A stretch of 45,639 nucleotides of DNA from Gammaproteobacteria bacterium (GTDB taxonomy: Bacteria > Pseudomonadota > Gammaproteobacteria > Chromatiales > Chromatiaceae): positions 1-45,639 of the forward strand of contig JAGRGP010000027.1 of the NCBI GenBank assembly GCA_020445415.1. Direction: 5' to 3'. The notes beneath the pieces are model-generated. The model did not search any database. It had not been told where the DNA came from and worked only from the letters and a program-made list of their open reading frames with translations. Each line of letters begins with the position of its first letter. Within the stretch, counting starts at the first letter, position 1. The position numbers and the translations under genes were made by a program. This document shows, piece by piece, positions 27,636 to 35,841 of this stretch.

Positions 27636-28127
27636 GTGCAGAAAAAGCGTTTCAAGTTTCCCAAGATCACTACTGTGATCGGATCTGGTACGTCGATTGA
27701 AGGTAATCTGATTTTTACTGGCAGTATTCATGTAGACGGTACCGTGCATGGGAACGTGATCGCTGAAAAAGATGATGAGTCCACTCTCATCCTCAGTGAC
27801 AGAGGTGTTGTTGAGGGGGATGTGGAGGTACCCAATGCATTCCTAAATGGGCGGGTAGTGGGGGATGTCCGCACGACACAACGTGTGGAACTGGATTCGA
27901 ATGCCAGGGTTACCGGCACGCTATTTTATCGGTTATTGGAGATGGCGATGGGGGCCGAGGTAAATGGGCAGCTGGTGTGTACCGAACCGCTTGATAAACG
28001 GCAGACGCTACTCGACCTGGATTCTGATGCGGCAAGGTCCGAAACTGAGTCCGAGGATGCCGTTTCTCCTTTTCAGGCACGACTCGAGTCAGCTAACGCA
28101 TCCTCATCCAGTGACGACAATAGTTGA
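27636..28127 (+). CDS. Bactofilin family polymer-forming protein
   Basis: Bactofilins self-assemble into filaments that scaffold envelope and wall enzymes. The 163-residue protein has a short charged N terminus. The right-handed beta-helix core (about residues 12-112) has repeating turns such as GNLIFTGSIHVDGTVHGNVI, LILSDRGVVEGDVEVPNAFL and NGRVVGDVRTTQRVELDSNA. A flexible acidic, serine-rich tail follows. The start is a GTG at 27636, preceded by AAGGGG. The stop overlaps the -35 box of the erpA promoter. Its neighbours, a coiled-coil membrane protein upstream and an M23 wall hydrolase downstream, match the known bactofilin-peptidase partnership. Confidence 0.94.
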   Translation: MQKKRFKFPKITTVIGSGTSIEGNLIFTGSIHVDGTVHGNVIAEKDDESTLILSDRGVVEGDVEVPNAFLNGRVVGDVRTTQRVELDSNARVTGTLFYRLLEMAMGAEVNGQLVCTEPLDKRQTLLDLDSDAARSETESEDAVSPFQARLESANASSSSDDNS

Positions 28128-28144
28128 CTATTCTAGTCAGAAAA
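28120..28144 (+). promoter_or_regulatory. Probable IscR type-1 operator upstream of erpA
   Basis: ATAGTTGACTATTCTAGTC at 28120-28138, followed by AG, contains the palindrome GACTA-TTC-TAGTC. It matches the left half of the published IscR type-1 consensus well (ATA, one base, two pyrimidines, GACT) and keeps AGTC and two purines on the right, but the outer right arm is poor. It overlaps the -35 box of the erpA promoter, as a repressor site would. IscR control of erpA is known in E. coli. Here it is inferred. Confidence 0.7.
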
Positions 28145-28151
28145 GCATAAT
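28124..28151 (+). promoter_or_regulatory. Sigma-70 promoter for erpA
   Basis: A -35 box TTGACT at 28124-28129 is separated by 16 bp from a -10 box CATAAT at 28146-28151. A GC-rich hairpin (CCCC at 28171-28174, GGGG at 28182-28185) lies in the leader between the promoter and the erpA ATG at 28212. Confidence 0.75.
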
Positions 28152-28211
28152 AATATACCCTATAGAACAGCCCCCCATGGAGGGGTGTATCGGTTAACGT
28201 GGTGATCTCCT

Positions 28212-28565
28212 ATGAATGTTGCAGAAACTGAATTTGAAGTTCCGCTGGTATTTACGTCGGCGGCGGCCGCCAAGGTTTCGTCCCTTATCGAGGAGGAAGG
28301 AAATCCAGGACTAATGCTGAGAATCTACATCCAAGGCGGAGGTTGTTCTGGATTCCAGTATGGATTCACCTTCGATGAGGAGGTTAAGGAGGGCGATTCC
28401 ACCGTCGTAACCGATGGGGTAACGCTGCTGATCGACCCCATGAGCCTGCAGTATTTGTCGGGAGCCGAGGTTGATTACACCGAGGGGCTGCAAGGCTCTC
28501 AGTTCGTGATTCGCAACCCCAACGCCAGTACCACCTGTGGCTGTGGTTCGTCGTTTGCCGTGTAA
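28212..28565 (+). CDS. erpA: Iron-sulfur cluster insertion protein ErpA
   Basis: ErpA is an A-type carrier that delivers Fe-S clusters to apoproteins, including isoprenoid-pathway enzymes. The 117 residues contain the three canonical cysteines, Cys45 in [12 protein letters not shown] and Cys109/Cys111 in TTCGCGSSF. The family stretches [33 protein letters not shown] and FVIRNPNA are present. It follows the bactofilin gene by 84 bp but has its own promoter with a likely IscR site. The gene order bactofilin-erpA-anmK-peptidase-tyrS is the same as I recall in Pseudomonas. Confidence 0.97.
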   Translation: MNVAETEFEVPLVFTSAAAAKVSSLIEEEGNPGLMLRIYIQGGGCSGFQYGFTFDEEVKEGDSTVVTDGVTLLIDPMSLQYLSGAEVDYTEGLQGSQFVIRNPNASTTCGCGSSFAV

Positions 28566-28592
28566 TGACCTAGCGCGAGTAACCACAGTTTG

Positions 28593-29816
28593 TTAGTCGT
28601 GTTCATGGTCCCGGCTCGCCTGGGGGGCGACGGTGTGTTGATTTGATGAATCTCGCTCGTGTCGAGGATAGTCCCGCCGTATGAGTCCAGCCGGTAGTGC
28701 CTTCCCAGGGTAGATCCCACCAAGCACCACGGGGTGAGATGCCCCGGTAACCGAGGGGAGATTGCCACTCAGTCCATGCAGGGTTCGCCTGGCGAGCCAG
28801 GCAAACGCGATGGCTTCCACCTGATCGGGGTCGATGCCGTAACGGCTGCTTGATTCTACGTTGATATTGGGAAGGCGGGTTTCCAGGTGCCGCATGAGTG
28901 CTGCATTGTGCACCCCGCCGCCGCATACAATTAGCTTTTTACTGGTAGGCGCGTGTAGCTCGATCGATTGGGCGATGCTGTGGGCCGTAAGGGCGGTTAG
29001 CGTGGCTTGTATGTCCTGGGGAGAGAGGTTCGAAGGGCCGAGTTTTTCTCCTATCCAGCGCCTGTTGAAGTACTCGGGTCCGGTAGTTTTCGGGACCGAA
29101 GCCCTAAAGTAGGGATCAGCAAGCATGGTCTCCAGAATCGAATGGTCGACCCGCCCAGAGGCCGCCCAGGCGCCGTCGCTGTCGAATTCTCTCCCAAGAT
29201 GTTCTCTTGTCCATGCATTTAGCAACGTATTGCCTGGACCGGTATCGAATCCGCTCACTGCCATGTCCTCGTCCGAGGGAAGGATTGTGACGTTCGCAAT
29301 GCCGCCGATATTGACTACTACACGTGGTTCACCGGGTTTTGAAAACACTGCGGTATGGTAGGCGGGAACCATCGGTGCGCCTTGGCCCCCCGCCGCCATA
29401 TCTCGGCGTCGAAAATCCGCGACCACCGGGATACCGGTCTGTTGGGCAATGCGATTAGGATCACCAATCTGTAAAGTGAAAGGCCGTGGTTGGTCTGGCA
29501 AGTGACGGATTGTTTGGCCATGAGAGCCAATGGCATTGATATCTTGCGGTGCAATGCCGGCCTTCCGCAACAGGGCATCGGTGGCCAGAGCAAAGGCATC
29601 GGCCACTTCAGCATCCAGTACTCCAAGCTCTTCGATGGTGCCTTGGCCGGGGACACTGAGAAATCTCAGTCTTTCCACCATTTCTGGAGGCCAAGGTGAG
29701 TAGTGATACGCTGCCAGGGAATGGCTGCCCGTTGCGGAAAAATTGACCAGTGCAGCATCTATTCCGTCGATGCTAGTTCCCGATATCAGGCCAATATAGA
29801 ATTCCACTGAACGCAA
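28593..29816 (-). CDS. anmK: Anhydro-N-acetylmuramic acid kinase
   Basis: AnmK hydrolyses and phosphorylates anhydroMurNAc to MurNAc-6-phosphate in murein recycling. The 407 residues begin with the phosphate-binding loop GLISGTSIDGIDAALV. They include AIGSHGQTIRHLP, GQGAPMVPAYH, NIGGIANVT and GFDTGPGNTLLNAW, all AnmK signatures. The last 30 or so residues after GGIYPGKALPAG are polar, extend past the usual family end and may be non-essential. It is convergent with erpA with only a 27-bp gap. It complements mpl, also in the window, as a second murein-recycling enzyme. Confidence 0.95.
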   Translation of the reverse strand: MRSVEFYIGLISGTSIDGIDAALVNFSATGSHSLAAYHYSPWPPEMVERLRFLSVPGQGTIEELGVLDAEVADAFALATDALLRKAGIAPQDINAIGSHGQTIRHLPDQPRPFTLQIGDPNRIAQQTGIPVVADFRRRDMAAGGQGAPMVPAYHTAVFSKPGEPRVVVNIGGIANVTILPSDEDMAVSGFDTGPGNTLLNAWTREHLGREFDSDGAWAASGRVDHSILETMLADPYFRASVPKTTGPEYFNRRWIGEKLGPSNLSPQDIQATLTALTAHSIAQSIELHAPTSKKLIVCGGGVHNAALMRHLETRLPNINVESSSRYGIDPDQVEAIAFAWLARRTLHGLSGNLPSVTGASHPVVLGGIYPGKALPAGLIRRDYPRHERDSSNQHTVAPQASRDHEHD

Positions 29817-29831
29817 TTGGCCGTATTCGGC

Positions 29832-31412
29832 CTATTCAGCAGAAGCCAACTGGGTTTTAGACAACAAATCCAACTGTGACAGCAGGGGCGCGCTTCTAGT
29901 TTCGAAATCCTTGCGGTATCGGGATTCGATGGGTAATGCCGCCGGTAGCTTGACCGTCAATGGGTTACGGTGGACGCCAGCGACTCTAAACTCGTAGTGA
30001 AGATGAGGGCCGGTAGCAAGACCCGATTTTCCAACATAACCGATAGTCTGACCCTGGCGTACCCGGCTGCCGGTTGTCACCGAACGCTGAAACTTGGAAA
30101 GGTGTCCGTAGAGGGTAGTGTACTTATTGGCGTGACTAATAATTACCGCGTTTCCATAGCCGCCTTTTCTGCCGCGAAAGATCACCTTGCCATCACCCGC
30201 CGCCTTGATAGGGGTACCGATCGCCGCAGCGTAGTCAACGCCTTTGTGCGGGCGTTTCTTGCCGAGAACGGGGTGCCATCGCGCCTTGGTAAACTTGGAT
30301 GAGATACGACGAAAGTCTACAGGTGCTCGCAAAAAGGCCTTGCGCATGCTGTGCCCATCCGGCGAATAGTAGTCGCTATGTCCCTCGCTGTCCTTGTATC
30401 GAACTGCCCGGAATACCTTTCCGCTGTTTACGAACTCTGCCGCCAGTATGGGTCCGGAGTCGTAGACCTTGCCGTCTAGATAGCGCTCCTCATAGATCAA
30501 GCTAAAGTGGTCTCCCGCCCGTATCTCAAGTGCGAAGTCAATGTCCCAGCCAAAGATTTCGGCGAGTTCCATTATCAGTTCGTCGGATAGTCCTGCTCGC
30601 TGTGCTCCTTCATAAAGCGAATTGGTGATAGTGCCGGAAGCTTGAGCGATACGTTTATCCAGCCGCCGCTCATGCGTCTTGGTATTGAATTCATCCTCGT
30701 TTGCCTGTACCTGGATACTGCGGATCGCGTTTCGCTGCAAGATCAGTTCCTGGAAATCGCCTTGTCCGTTAACTCTAACTTTGACAATTTCTCCGGGTTT
30801 GATACGTATCAGTCGCTTGGCATCATCGCTGCTGGATAAGATTCGATGTAGCAGATTGGCGGAAAGACCCATCCTCGAGAACACCCGAGACATCGAGTCC
30901 CCGGGCTTTACTGATTCTTCGATCCATCCCTCGGCTGTATCGGAGATTTGATCGCCGGTAGCCGCTGCCGATGATTCAGCCAGTGCAGAAGCCTTGTTTG
31001 GAGGGGACTGGTGCTCGGTGGTGTCCGAAGCGATAGCGCCGGGGGCAGGCGGCTTTTGTGTGACCTCACCTTGCTGTTCGCTACGATCAGCAGGAGATGC
31101 CTGCTTGGAGCCCGTTGCCTCGGTGTAAGGCAAGGGGCGGGTGGTTGATAACGCGGACGGAGGCGTCGCCGAATCAGTGACGGGTGATTTCCGCACCTCA
31201 AGGGGGGGAAGAGGCAATGAAACTTCCAGCGCGTTGGATGAGAGGGCCGCAGCCGCGGGTGTCTCGGTGGCCTCGGGTAAACGCCAATCAAGGGAAGCAT
31301 ACAGGCTCACCGCGGATCCGGTGATAATCAGTGCCGCGAGCCCCATCCGCCAGGGTGAGTGTCTTTTTTGCCCGAGTTTCTGGCTAGAACTGTATTTGTA
31401 GTCGTTTATCAT
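29832..31412 (-). CDS. M23-family murein endopeptidase with LysM-like/OapA domain
   Basis: This 526-residue envelope protein has an N-terminal membrane anchor (about residues 23-44). A disordered Ser/Pro/Ala-rich linker follows (about 50-165), then an OapA/LysM-like domain (about 165-215, from VKPGDSMSRVFSRMG). The C-terminal M23 zinc peptidase has its zinc ligands in HKGVDYAA and in GPHLHYEFRVAG, with YGHLSKF between them. MepM-type enzymes cut peptide cross-bridges so new glycan can be inserted. It lies 15 bp upstream of anmK on the same strand and near the bactofilin gene, a typical bactofilin partner. It is divergent from tyrS. Confidence 0.94.
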   Translation of the reverse strand: MINDYKYSSSQKLGQKRHSPWRMGLAALIITGSAVSLYASLDWRLPEATETPAAAALSSNALEVSLPLPPLEVRKSPVTDSATPPSALSTTRPLPYTEATGSKQASPADRSEQQGEVTQKPPAPGAIASDTTEHQSPPNKASALAESSAAATGDQISDTAEGWIEESVKPGDSMSRVFSRMGLSANLLHRILSSSDDAKRLIRIKPGEIVKVRVNGQGDFQELILQRNAIRSIQVQANEDEFNTKTHERRLDKRIAQASGTITNSLYEGAQRAGLSDELIMELAEIFGWDIDFALEIRAGDHFSLIYEERYLDGKVYDSGPILAAEFVNSGKVFRAVRYKDSEGHSDYYSPDGHSMRKAFLRAPVDFRRISSKFTKARWHPVLGKKRPHKGVDYAAAIGTPIKAAGDGKVIFRGRKGGYGNAVIISHANKYTTLYGHLSKFQRSVTTGSRVRQGQTIGYVGKSGLATGPHLHYEFRVAGVHRNPLTVKLPAALPIESRYRKDFETRSAPLLSQLDLLSKTQLASAE

Positions 31413-31518
31413 GTGTTATGGCTAATGCCTCAGAAACTTGGGCAATTATGGACTAAAAGACTTAAGAATCCTACCATTGTGAGGACCCGTTGTCCCGTGC
31501 CGGTTGCAAAATAGTGCC

Positions 31519-31524
31519 TATAAT
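31519..31524 (+). promoter_or_regulatory. Probable -10 box for tyrS
   Basis: A perfect TATAAT lies 97 bp upstream of the tyrS ATG in the divergent intergenic region. No clear -35 at 16-18 bp is visible; TTGTCC at 31490-31495 is 23 bp away, which is too far. The match is therefore to the -10 only. Confidence 0.45.
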
Positions 31525-31621
31525 CCATGGGCTTGTAACTGCTGGTCGGCCAAGATGGTTACTTTTTGAGTCTTCATCCTGTAAATTGTGCGCCCTGCAC
31601 AGTCTATACCAGAGGTTAGCC

Positions 31622-32824
31622 ATGGCGTCACCGGCAGAGGCAATGGAGATTATCCGGCGGGGTGCTGACGAGATACTGATCGAAGAGGCGTTGGCAAAAA
31701 AGCTTGAGCGTGGAACGCCGTTACGGATCAAGGCCGGATTCGATCCAACAGCGCCGGACCTTCATCTAGGACATACCGTACTGATCAATAAGCTTCGCCA
31801 GTTCCAGGACCTGGGGCATGAAGTACAGTTTCTAATTGGGGATTTTACCGCCATGATAGGCGATCCAACCGGCAAGAGCTCCACGCGGCCTCCCCTGACG
31901 CATGATGAGGTGCTAGAGAACTCCAAAACCTATGAGCACCAGGTCTTTAAGATATTGGATGCCGAGCGGACAACTGTTTTGTTCAATTCTTCCTGGATGG
32001 GGGAAATGAACGCCGCTGGCATGATCCAACTGGCGGCTAAGCACACGGTTGCCCGGATGCTAGAACGGGATGATTTCAGTAAGCGCTATCGTAGCGGTCA
32101 ATCCATATCCATCCACGAGTTCCTTTATCCTTTGGTGCAAGGATACGATTCGGTAGCGATGAAGACGGATGTAGAGGTAGGGGGAACAGACCAGAAGTTC
32201 AACCTCTTGGTAGGGCGGCAACTTCAAGAGACCTTTGGTCAGGAACCTCAGGTTGCCTTGACTATGCCAATACTCGAAGGCTTGGACGGCGTGCAGAAGA
32301 TGTCCAAGTCTCTTGGGAACTATGTCGGGATAACGGATGCGCCGGGCGAGATGTTTGGAAAGATCATGTCGATTTCAGATGATCTCATGTGGCGCTATTA
32401 CGAGTTGCTTAGCTTCAGATCCCTGGCGGAGATCGAGCGTTTGAAGGTTCAGGTCTCGGAGGGATTTAATCCGCGAGACGCAAAGGCCATGCTAGCGGGG
32501 GAGTTAGTCGAGCGATTTCACGACCGCCAGGCAGCACTTAAGGCTCACGAGGAGTTTACCGCGCGCTTTCGCAGGGGTGCTATTCCCGACGATATTCCCA
32601 TGCATACCCTTCGAGCGTCCGAAGGTGGGGTGCTTATTGCCAATCTTCTGAAACAGGTCGAGCTCGTTTCCAGCACGACCGAAGCAATGCGCATGATTAA
32701 GCAAGGAGCGGTCAAGATCGATGGCCAGAAGATCGAGGATAGAAGTCTCGTTTGCCGGGTAGGGACCCAACACGTCTACCAAGTTGGTAAGCGTCGGTTT
32801 GCCCGGGTTGAAATTGTAGATTAG
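31622..32824 (+). CDS. tyrS: Tyrosyl-tRNA synthetase
   Basis: TyrS charges tRNA-Tyr. The 400-residue protein has the class-I HIGH equivalent HLGH at 48-51 and KMSKS at 226-230. The family stretch [17 protein letters not shown] is present. A C-terminal S4 RNA-binding domain (about 335-398) contains [15 protein letters not shown]. The ATG at 31622 is chosen because it starts the usual N terminus. A longer frame adds 44 residues without family similarity. In Pseudomonas this gene, as I recall, is followed directly by an rRNA operon. Here the nine-gene glycan operon intervenes. Confidence 0.96.
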   Translation: MASPAEAMEIIRRGADEILIEEALAKKLERGTPLRIKAGFDPTAPDLHLGHTVLINKLRQFQDLGHEVQFLIGDFTAMIGDPTGKSSTRPPLTHDEVLENSKTYEHQVFKILDAERTTVLFNSSWMGEMNAAGMIQLAAKHTVARMLERDDFSKRYRSGQSISIHEFLYPLVQGYDSVAMKTDVEVGGTDQKFNLLVGRQLQETFGQEPQVALTMPILEGLDGVQKMSKSLGNYVGITDAPGEMFGKIMSISDDLMWRYYELLSFRSLAEIERLKVQVSEGFNPRDAKAMLAGELVERFHDRQAALKAHEEFTARFRRGAIPDDIPMHTLRASEGGVLIANLLKQVELVSSTTEAMRMIKQGAVKIDGQKIEDRSLVCRVGTQHVYQVGKRRFARVEIVD

Positions 32825-33027
32825 ATCCTAGCCCGGCCGTGTACCACCAGTCGTGCTCTCCGATAGAAACGAGCGTCCTGGCAAAGCGTCTGCCGCGCCG
32901 CTGCTAACACAGTCTCGGGGCATAGCAGTCGTATCGATTTGGTCATCACGCCAGATTGTGCGTAATGCGTTGTCAGAGCGGTACGGTAACTGGCAAGAAT
33001 CTACGGCCGGGGTTTTGGCTAAGTCGG

Positions 33028-34242
33028 TTATATTTGTTGGCTGGCCAAATTTCGCAAGGAGTTTTTAATTGTTCGAGCAAGCCTTTTAGCTTGATATGTC
33101 GAACATCCGGTGTGTACCGGCAGGTTGATGACTTGCTCGGGTAGTTGCCGGGCGTTACCAACCCCGATGTGAACGGCATCGGAATAAGCCGCCATGTCGG
33201 GTATGTGATAGTCGATCAGATTGCCCAACTGAATCCCCCGGTCCAGACAATAGTCCCTCAGATAGGTAGCGGCGGGTGTACGGATAACGAAATGGGAGTA
33301 CGTGGCTCCGGTATCTCGTGGCGGCAACCTTAACTCGGGTATTCCCGCCAGTTCCCCAAAATAGATTTGCGCAAGTTTGCGTCGGTGAGCAACGATATCC
33401 GGATAACGATAGCACTGTATCGTTCCAACCCTGGCCTCCAGCGGTGTCATTGCCTGCAGGTAGTCTTCGGGCATGTCGATTATTCCGGGATCATAGTACT
33501 TAACGAATTTGTCTAGCAGGCCGCTCCGCTCCATTCGGTTTATCAAGCCATAGATCGTGGGGGTGAATGCGGGGTAGACAGATATGAGATAAAGCAGTCG
33601 CTTGATTGACTTGAGAATCGTTGCTGGGGAGAGGATTTGTTCTCGCTGGGCTCTCAAGGCTGATGCAAAATCGCTATCGTCGGTTGTTACTATTCCCCCG
33701 AAAATCGATGTCATGATTTTGCTGATGTTTAGACCGTATACCGCGCATAAGCCCGCTTTGTGTACCGGGCGGCCATTCCATTCACAAAAGAAACTGTGAG
33801 CGCAGTCCTGGATAATCGGAATCTCAGGATGAGTGGAGCGGATAACGTCTAACGCATCTAAGTCTGCAGGTTGGCCGAAAACTGAAGTCGCTATAATTGC
33901 CCCGGTCCCTTTCGTTATTGCCTGGTCTACCAGGCCTAAGTCCATGTTCATGCCCTGGGGATATGTGTCGAGGAATACCGGCCGATTGCCACTCGTGACG
34001 ATTGCATGAGGCACCACCACACAGGTGTAGGCGGGACAGATAATCTCCCGACCGTGCAATCCCAATGTCTGAAGGATGGCCAACAGTCCGGTACGACCAT
34101 AGGGGAAGGCTACGCTCTGGTGTTGGCCTGCCAGTTTGGCGAAAGCTTTCTCGAAGCGCTGAACATCTTGATGATGCTGATTCCAGGAAAGTGCGGCTCG
34201 CAGTTCGGCGAACCCAAGGGTGGGTCGCAGGCGGGAGATCAC
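33028..34242 (-). CDS. DegT/DnrJ/EryC1/StrS-family aminotransferase
   Basis: This 404-residue PLP enzyme resembles the DegT family that makes amino sugars on nucleotide-linked keto sugars. It shows EIICPAYTCVVVPHAIV near 66-82, the PLP-phenol Asp in IIQDCAHSF (Asp146), and a lysine in GLNISKIMTSIFGGIVTT (Lys175) that would form the Schiff base. It is the last gene of the nine-gene glycan operon. Its start overlaps the stop of the gene before it by 4 nt (ATGA). No nucleotide-sugar dehydratase or oxidase was recognised in the operon, so its substrate must come from elsewhere or be non-nucleotide. It could also act as a sensor-type homologue. Confidence 0.85.
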   Translation of the reverse strand: MISRLRPTLGFAELRAALSWNQHHQDVQRFEKAFAKLAGQHQSVAFPYGRTGLLAILQTLGLHGREIICPAYTCVVVPHAIVTSGNRPVFLDTYPQGMNMDLGLVDQAITKGTGAIIATSVFGQPADLDALDVIRSTHPEIPIIQDCAHSFFCEWNGRPVHKAGLCAVYGLNISKIMTSIFGGIVTTDDSDFASALRAQREQILSPATILKSIKRLLYLISVYPAFTPTIYGLINRMERSGLLDKFVKYYDPGIIDMPEDYLQAMTPLEARVGTIQCYRYPDIVAHRRKLAQIYFGELAGIPELRLPPRDTGATYSHFVIRTPAATYLRDYCLDRGIQLGNLIDYHIPDMAAYSDAVHIGVGNARQLPEQVINLPVHTGCSTYQAKRLARTIKNSLRNLASQQI

Positions 34243-35822
34243 GTATTTTTCTCCAGGTGATCGTCATCTCCTACCTGCCAGTAGCCCTGACTGGCCATGT
34301 GAATTGCTGAAAAATGGCGGGCCTCGGTTATCGGTTGGCAACCTGGAACTCCCTCAAAACTGTCGGTAACCGAGAATTCCGGTAACAACCGGTAGTGTCT
34401 GCTAACAAAACCAACCGGGGAGGGGCGCCTATGGATTAGGTAGCGTGCAAGCAGTCGCTTCACCCGATTGCCCGCAGCGAGGAATCGAAAGAGAGTGAGG
34501 CTGGCGAGCCGAAGCGCAAGAAATCCCAACGGCCCCGATTGTGGCCGACGAACCGGTAACAGCGGAAATCGGAGGGTTATCTCATCTCCCTTTGGGCAAG
34601 TGTCGGGAAATGGAGCGGCGGTGGAAAGCTGGCTGGCGCAAAGGGTGCCATCGGGGCAACTTACCAAGGCTCCCGGGTCGTCGAGCCGACGGATTCCGTT
34701 TTGAAACGCCACACAGGCTCCTCCACGCTTGAGGTTTACGATACTGTAATGGTATTTACCGCAATCGATCAGCCAGCCTGCATCCGGATACCAGTGACGC
34801 CCGATAGCTGATTGAAAGGGAAGTTTGCTTAGCGATGGTGAGATCATACGCTTTTGATCAGACCAGGCGGCAAGTGCGTAGTCGTTGAAAAACGGAACCA
34901 GGTTGCCGGCGTCCATGCAGTCGAGACCCACACAACTGTTCTGGGATATGCTATTGCGGGCAAATTGGCAGAGCGATGCTGCGGTCATATCGGTGTCCGC
35001 CAGTAAACTCAAACCGCCGGGTAGCAGGAAGCGTGTGTTTCGCCAGCCATAGCTGCCACCAAAGGATCCGTCGGGATGGGCGGCGAGGGCAAGAAATGCG
35101 AGAGAACGTGACAAAGGTTCAGCAAGCCCGAGGTCTGGACGCAGCAGATGCAACTGCGCCAGTTGGGTGGTGCACCAGGATTGGTATCCTGGATCGGCGC
35201 CTCCGTATTCACTGAACCATCCTTCCGAAGACTGCGCCTGCAGTATACGGCTCAGCCAGAGTTGCCCTCTGGATTCCGCGCTGTTGTCGCCGGTGGCGGC
35301 ATGCCAGCGATACATGGCCAGAGCGGCGCTTGCAAGATGGTTTGATATCAAGCCGTGATGCTCATCCTGCACCATTAGAAATCCAATTAAGGGCCGGGTG
35401 GTCTCGAGCCAATTATCCTGATCGGCCACAGGGAGGCGCTGACCTAACAGGTCGCGGGCAGCCAGAAGGTCTGCGGCTACCAGGGCCGTTACACAGAAAG
35501 ATGCTTCGTGCGGCAAGGCTTCGTCCAAACTGCCGGCACTGGAAGTGATTTTTCCCAGCCCCTGCACGATAAGCTTCATGCGCCTTAGCAGGCTTGCTTC
35601 GGAAATCGTTTTTGGCAATCCCTTCATGTCGAGCAACAAGGCCAGTCCATGCACCGCGCCTTGAAATGTGCCATTTGGAAAGTCAATGAGTTTCCAACCC
35701 CAGTGCAGGCGGTCACCCACTCCCGCGAGCTCGCTGGTAGGGTCAGCATTGAAGCTGGATAGCAGCCGTGGCAGCGCTCGGTGGAGAGCCTGCAAATACA
35801 CATTGTCTTCAGAGCAGGTCAT
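34239..35822 (-). CDS. Unknown helical, alpha/alpha-toroid-like protein
   Basis: I do not recognise this 527-residue protein. Its first 320 residues look like repeated helix pairs with conserved aromatic and glycine positions (WGWKLIDFPNGTFQGAVHG, GWFSEYGGADPGYQSWC, HPDGSFGGSYGWRN). That suggests an alpha/alpha toroid like those in polysaccharide lyases, glycoside hydrolases and terpene cyclases. The C-terminal 150 residues look beta-rich, as in heparinase-type lyases. No signal peptide is evident. It lies between deacetylase-like and DegT genes, 19 nt after the former and overlapping the latter. A glycan-modifying or degrading role is inferred from context only. Confidence 0.6.
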   Translation of the reverse strand: MTCSEDNVYLQALHRALPRLLSSFNADPTSELAGVGDRLHWGWKLIDFPNGTFQGAVHGLALLLDMKGLPKTISEASLLRRMKLIVQGLGKITSSAGSLDEALPHEASFCVTALVAADLLAARDLLGQRLPVADQDNWLETTRPLIGFLMVQDEHHGLISNHLASAALAMYRWHAATGDNSAESRGQLWLSRILQAQSSEGWFSEYGGADPGYQSWCTTQLAQLHLLRPDLGLAEPLSRSLAFLALAAHPDGSFGGSYGWRNTRFLLPGGLSLLADTDMTAASLCQFARNSISQNSCVGLDCMDAGNLVPFFNDYALAAWSDQKRMISPSLSKLPFQSAIGRHWYPDAGWLIDCGKYHYSIVNLKRGGACVAFQNGIRRLDDPGALVSCPDGTLCASQLSTAAPFPDTCPKGDEITLRFPLLPVRRPQSGPLGFLALRLASLTLFRFLAAGNRVKRLLARYLIHRRPSPVGFVSRHYRLLPEFSVTDSFEGVPGCQPITEARHFSAIHMASQGYWQVGDDDHLEKNT

Positions 35823-35841
35823 ACGTGGTCATCGCTTGCGG

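Noticed and set aside
31490-31524. Sigma-54 promoter upstream of tyrS
   Set aside because: GTGCC and TTGCA occur near each other but the required TGGC at -24 is absent; a sigma-70 -10 is a better reading.
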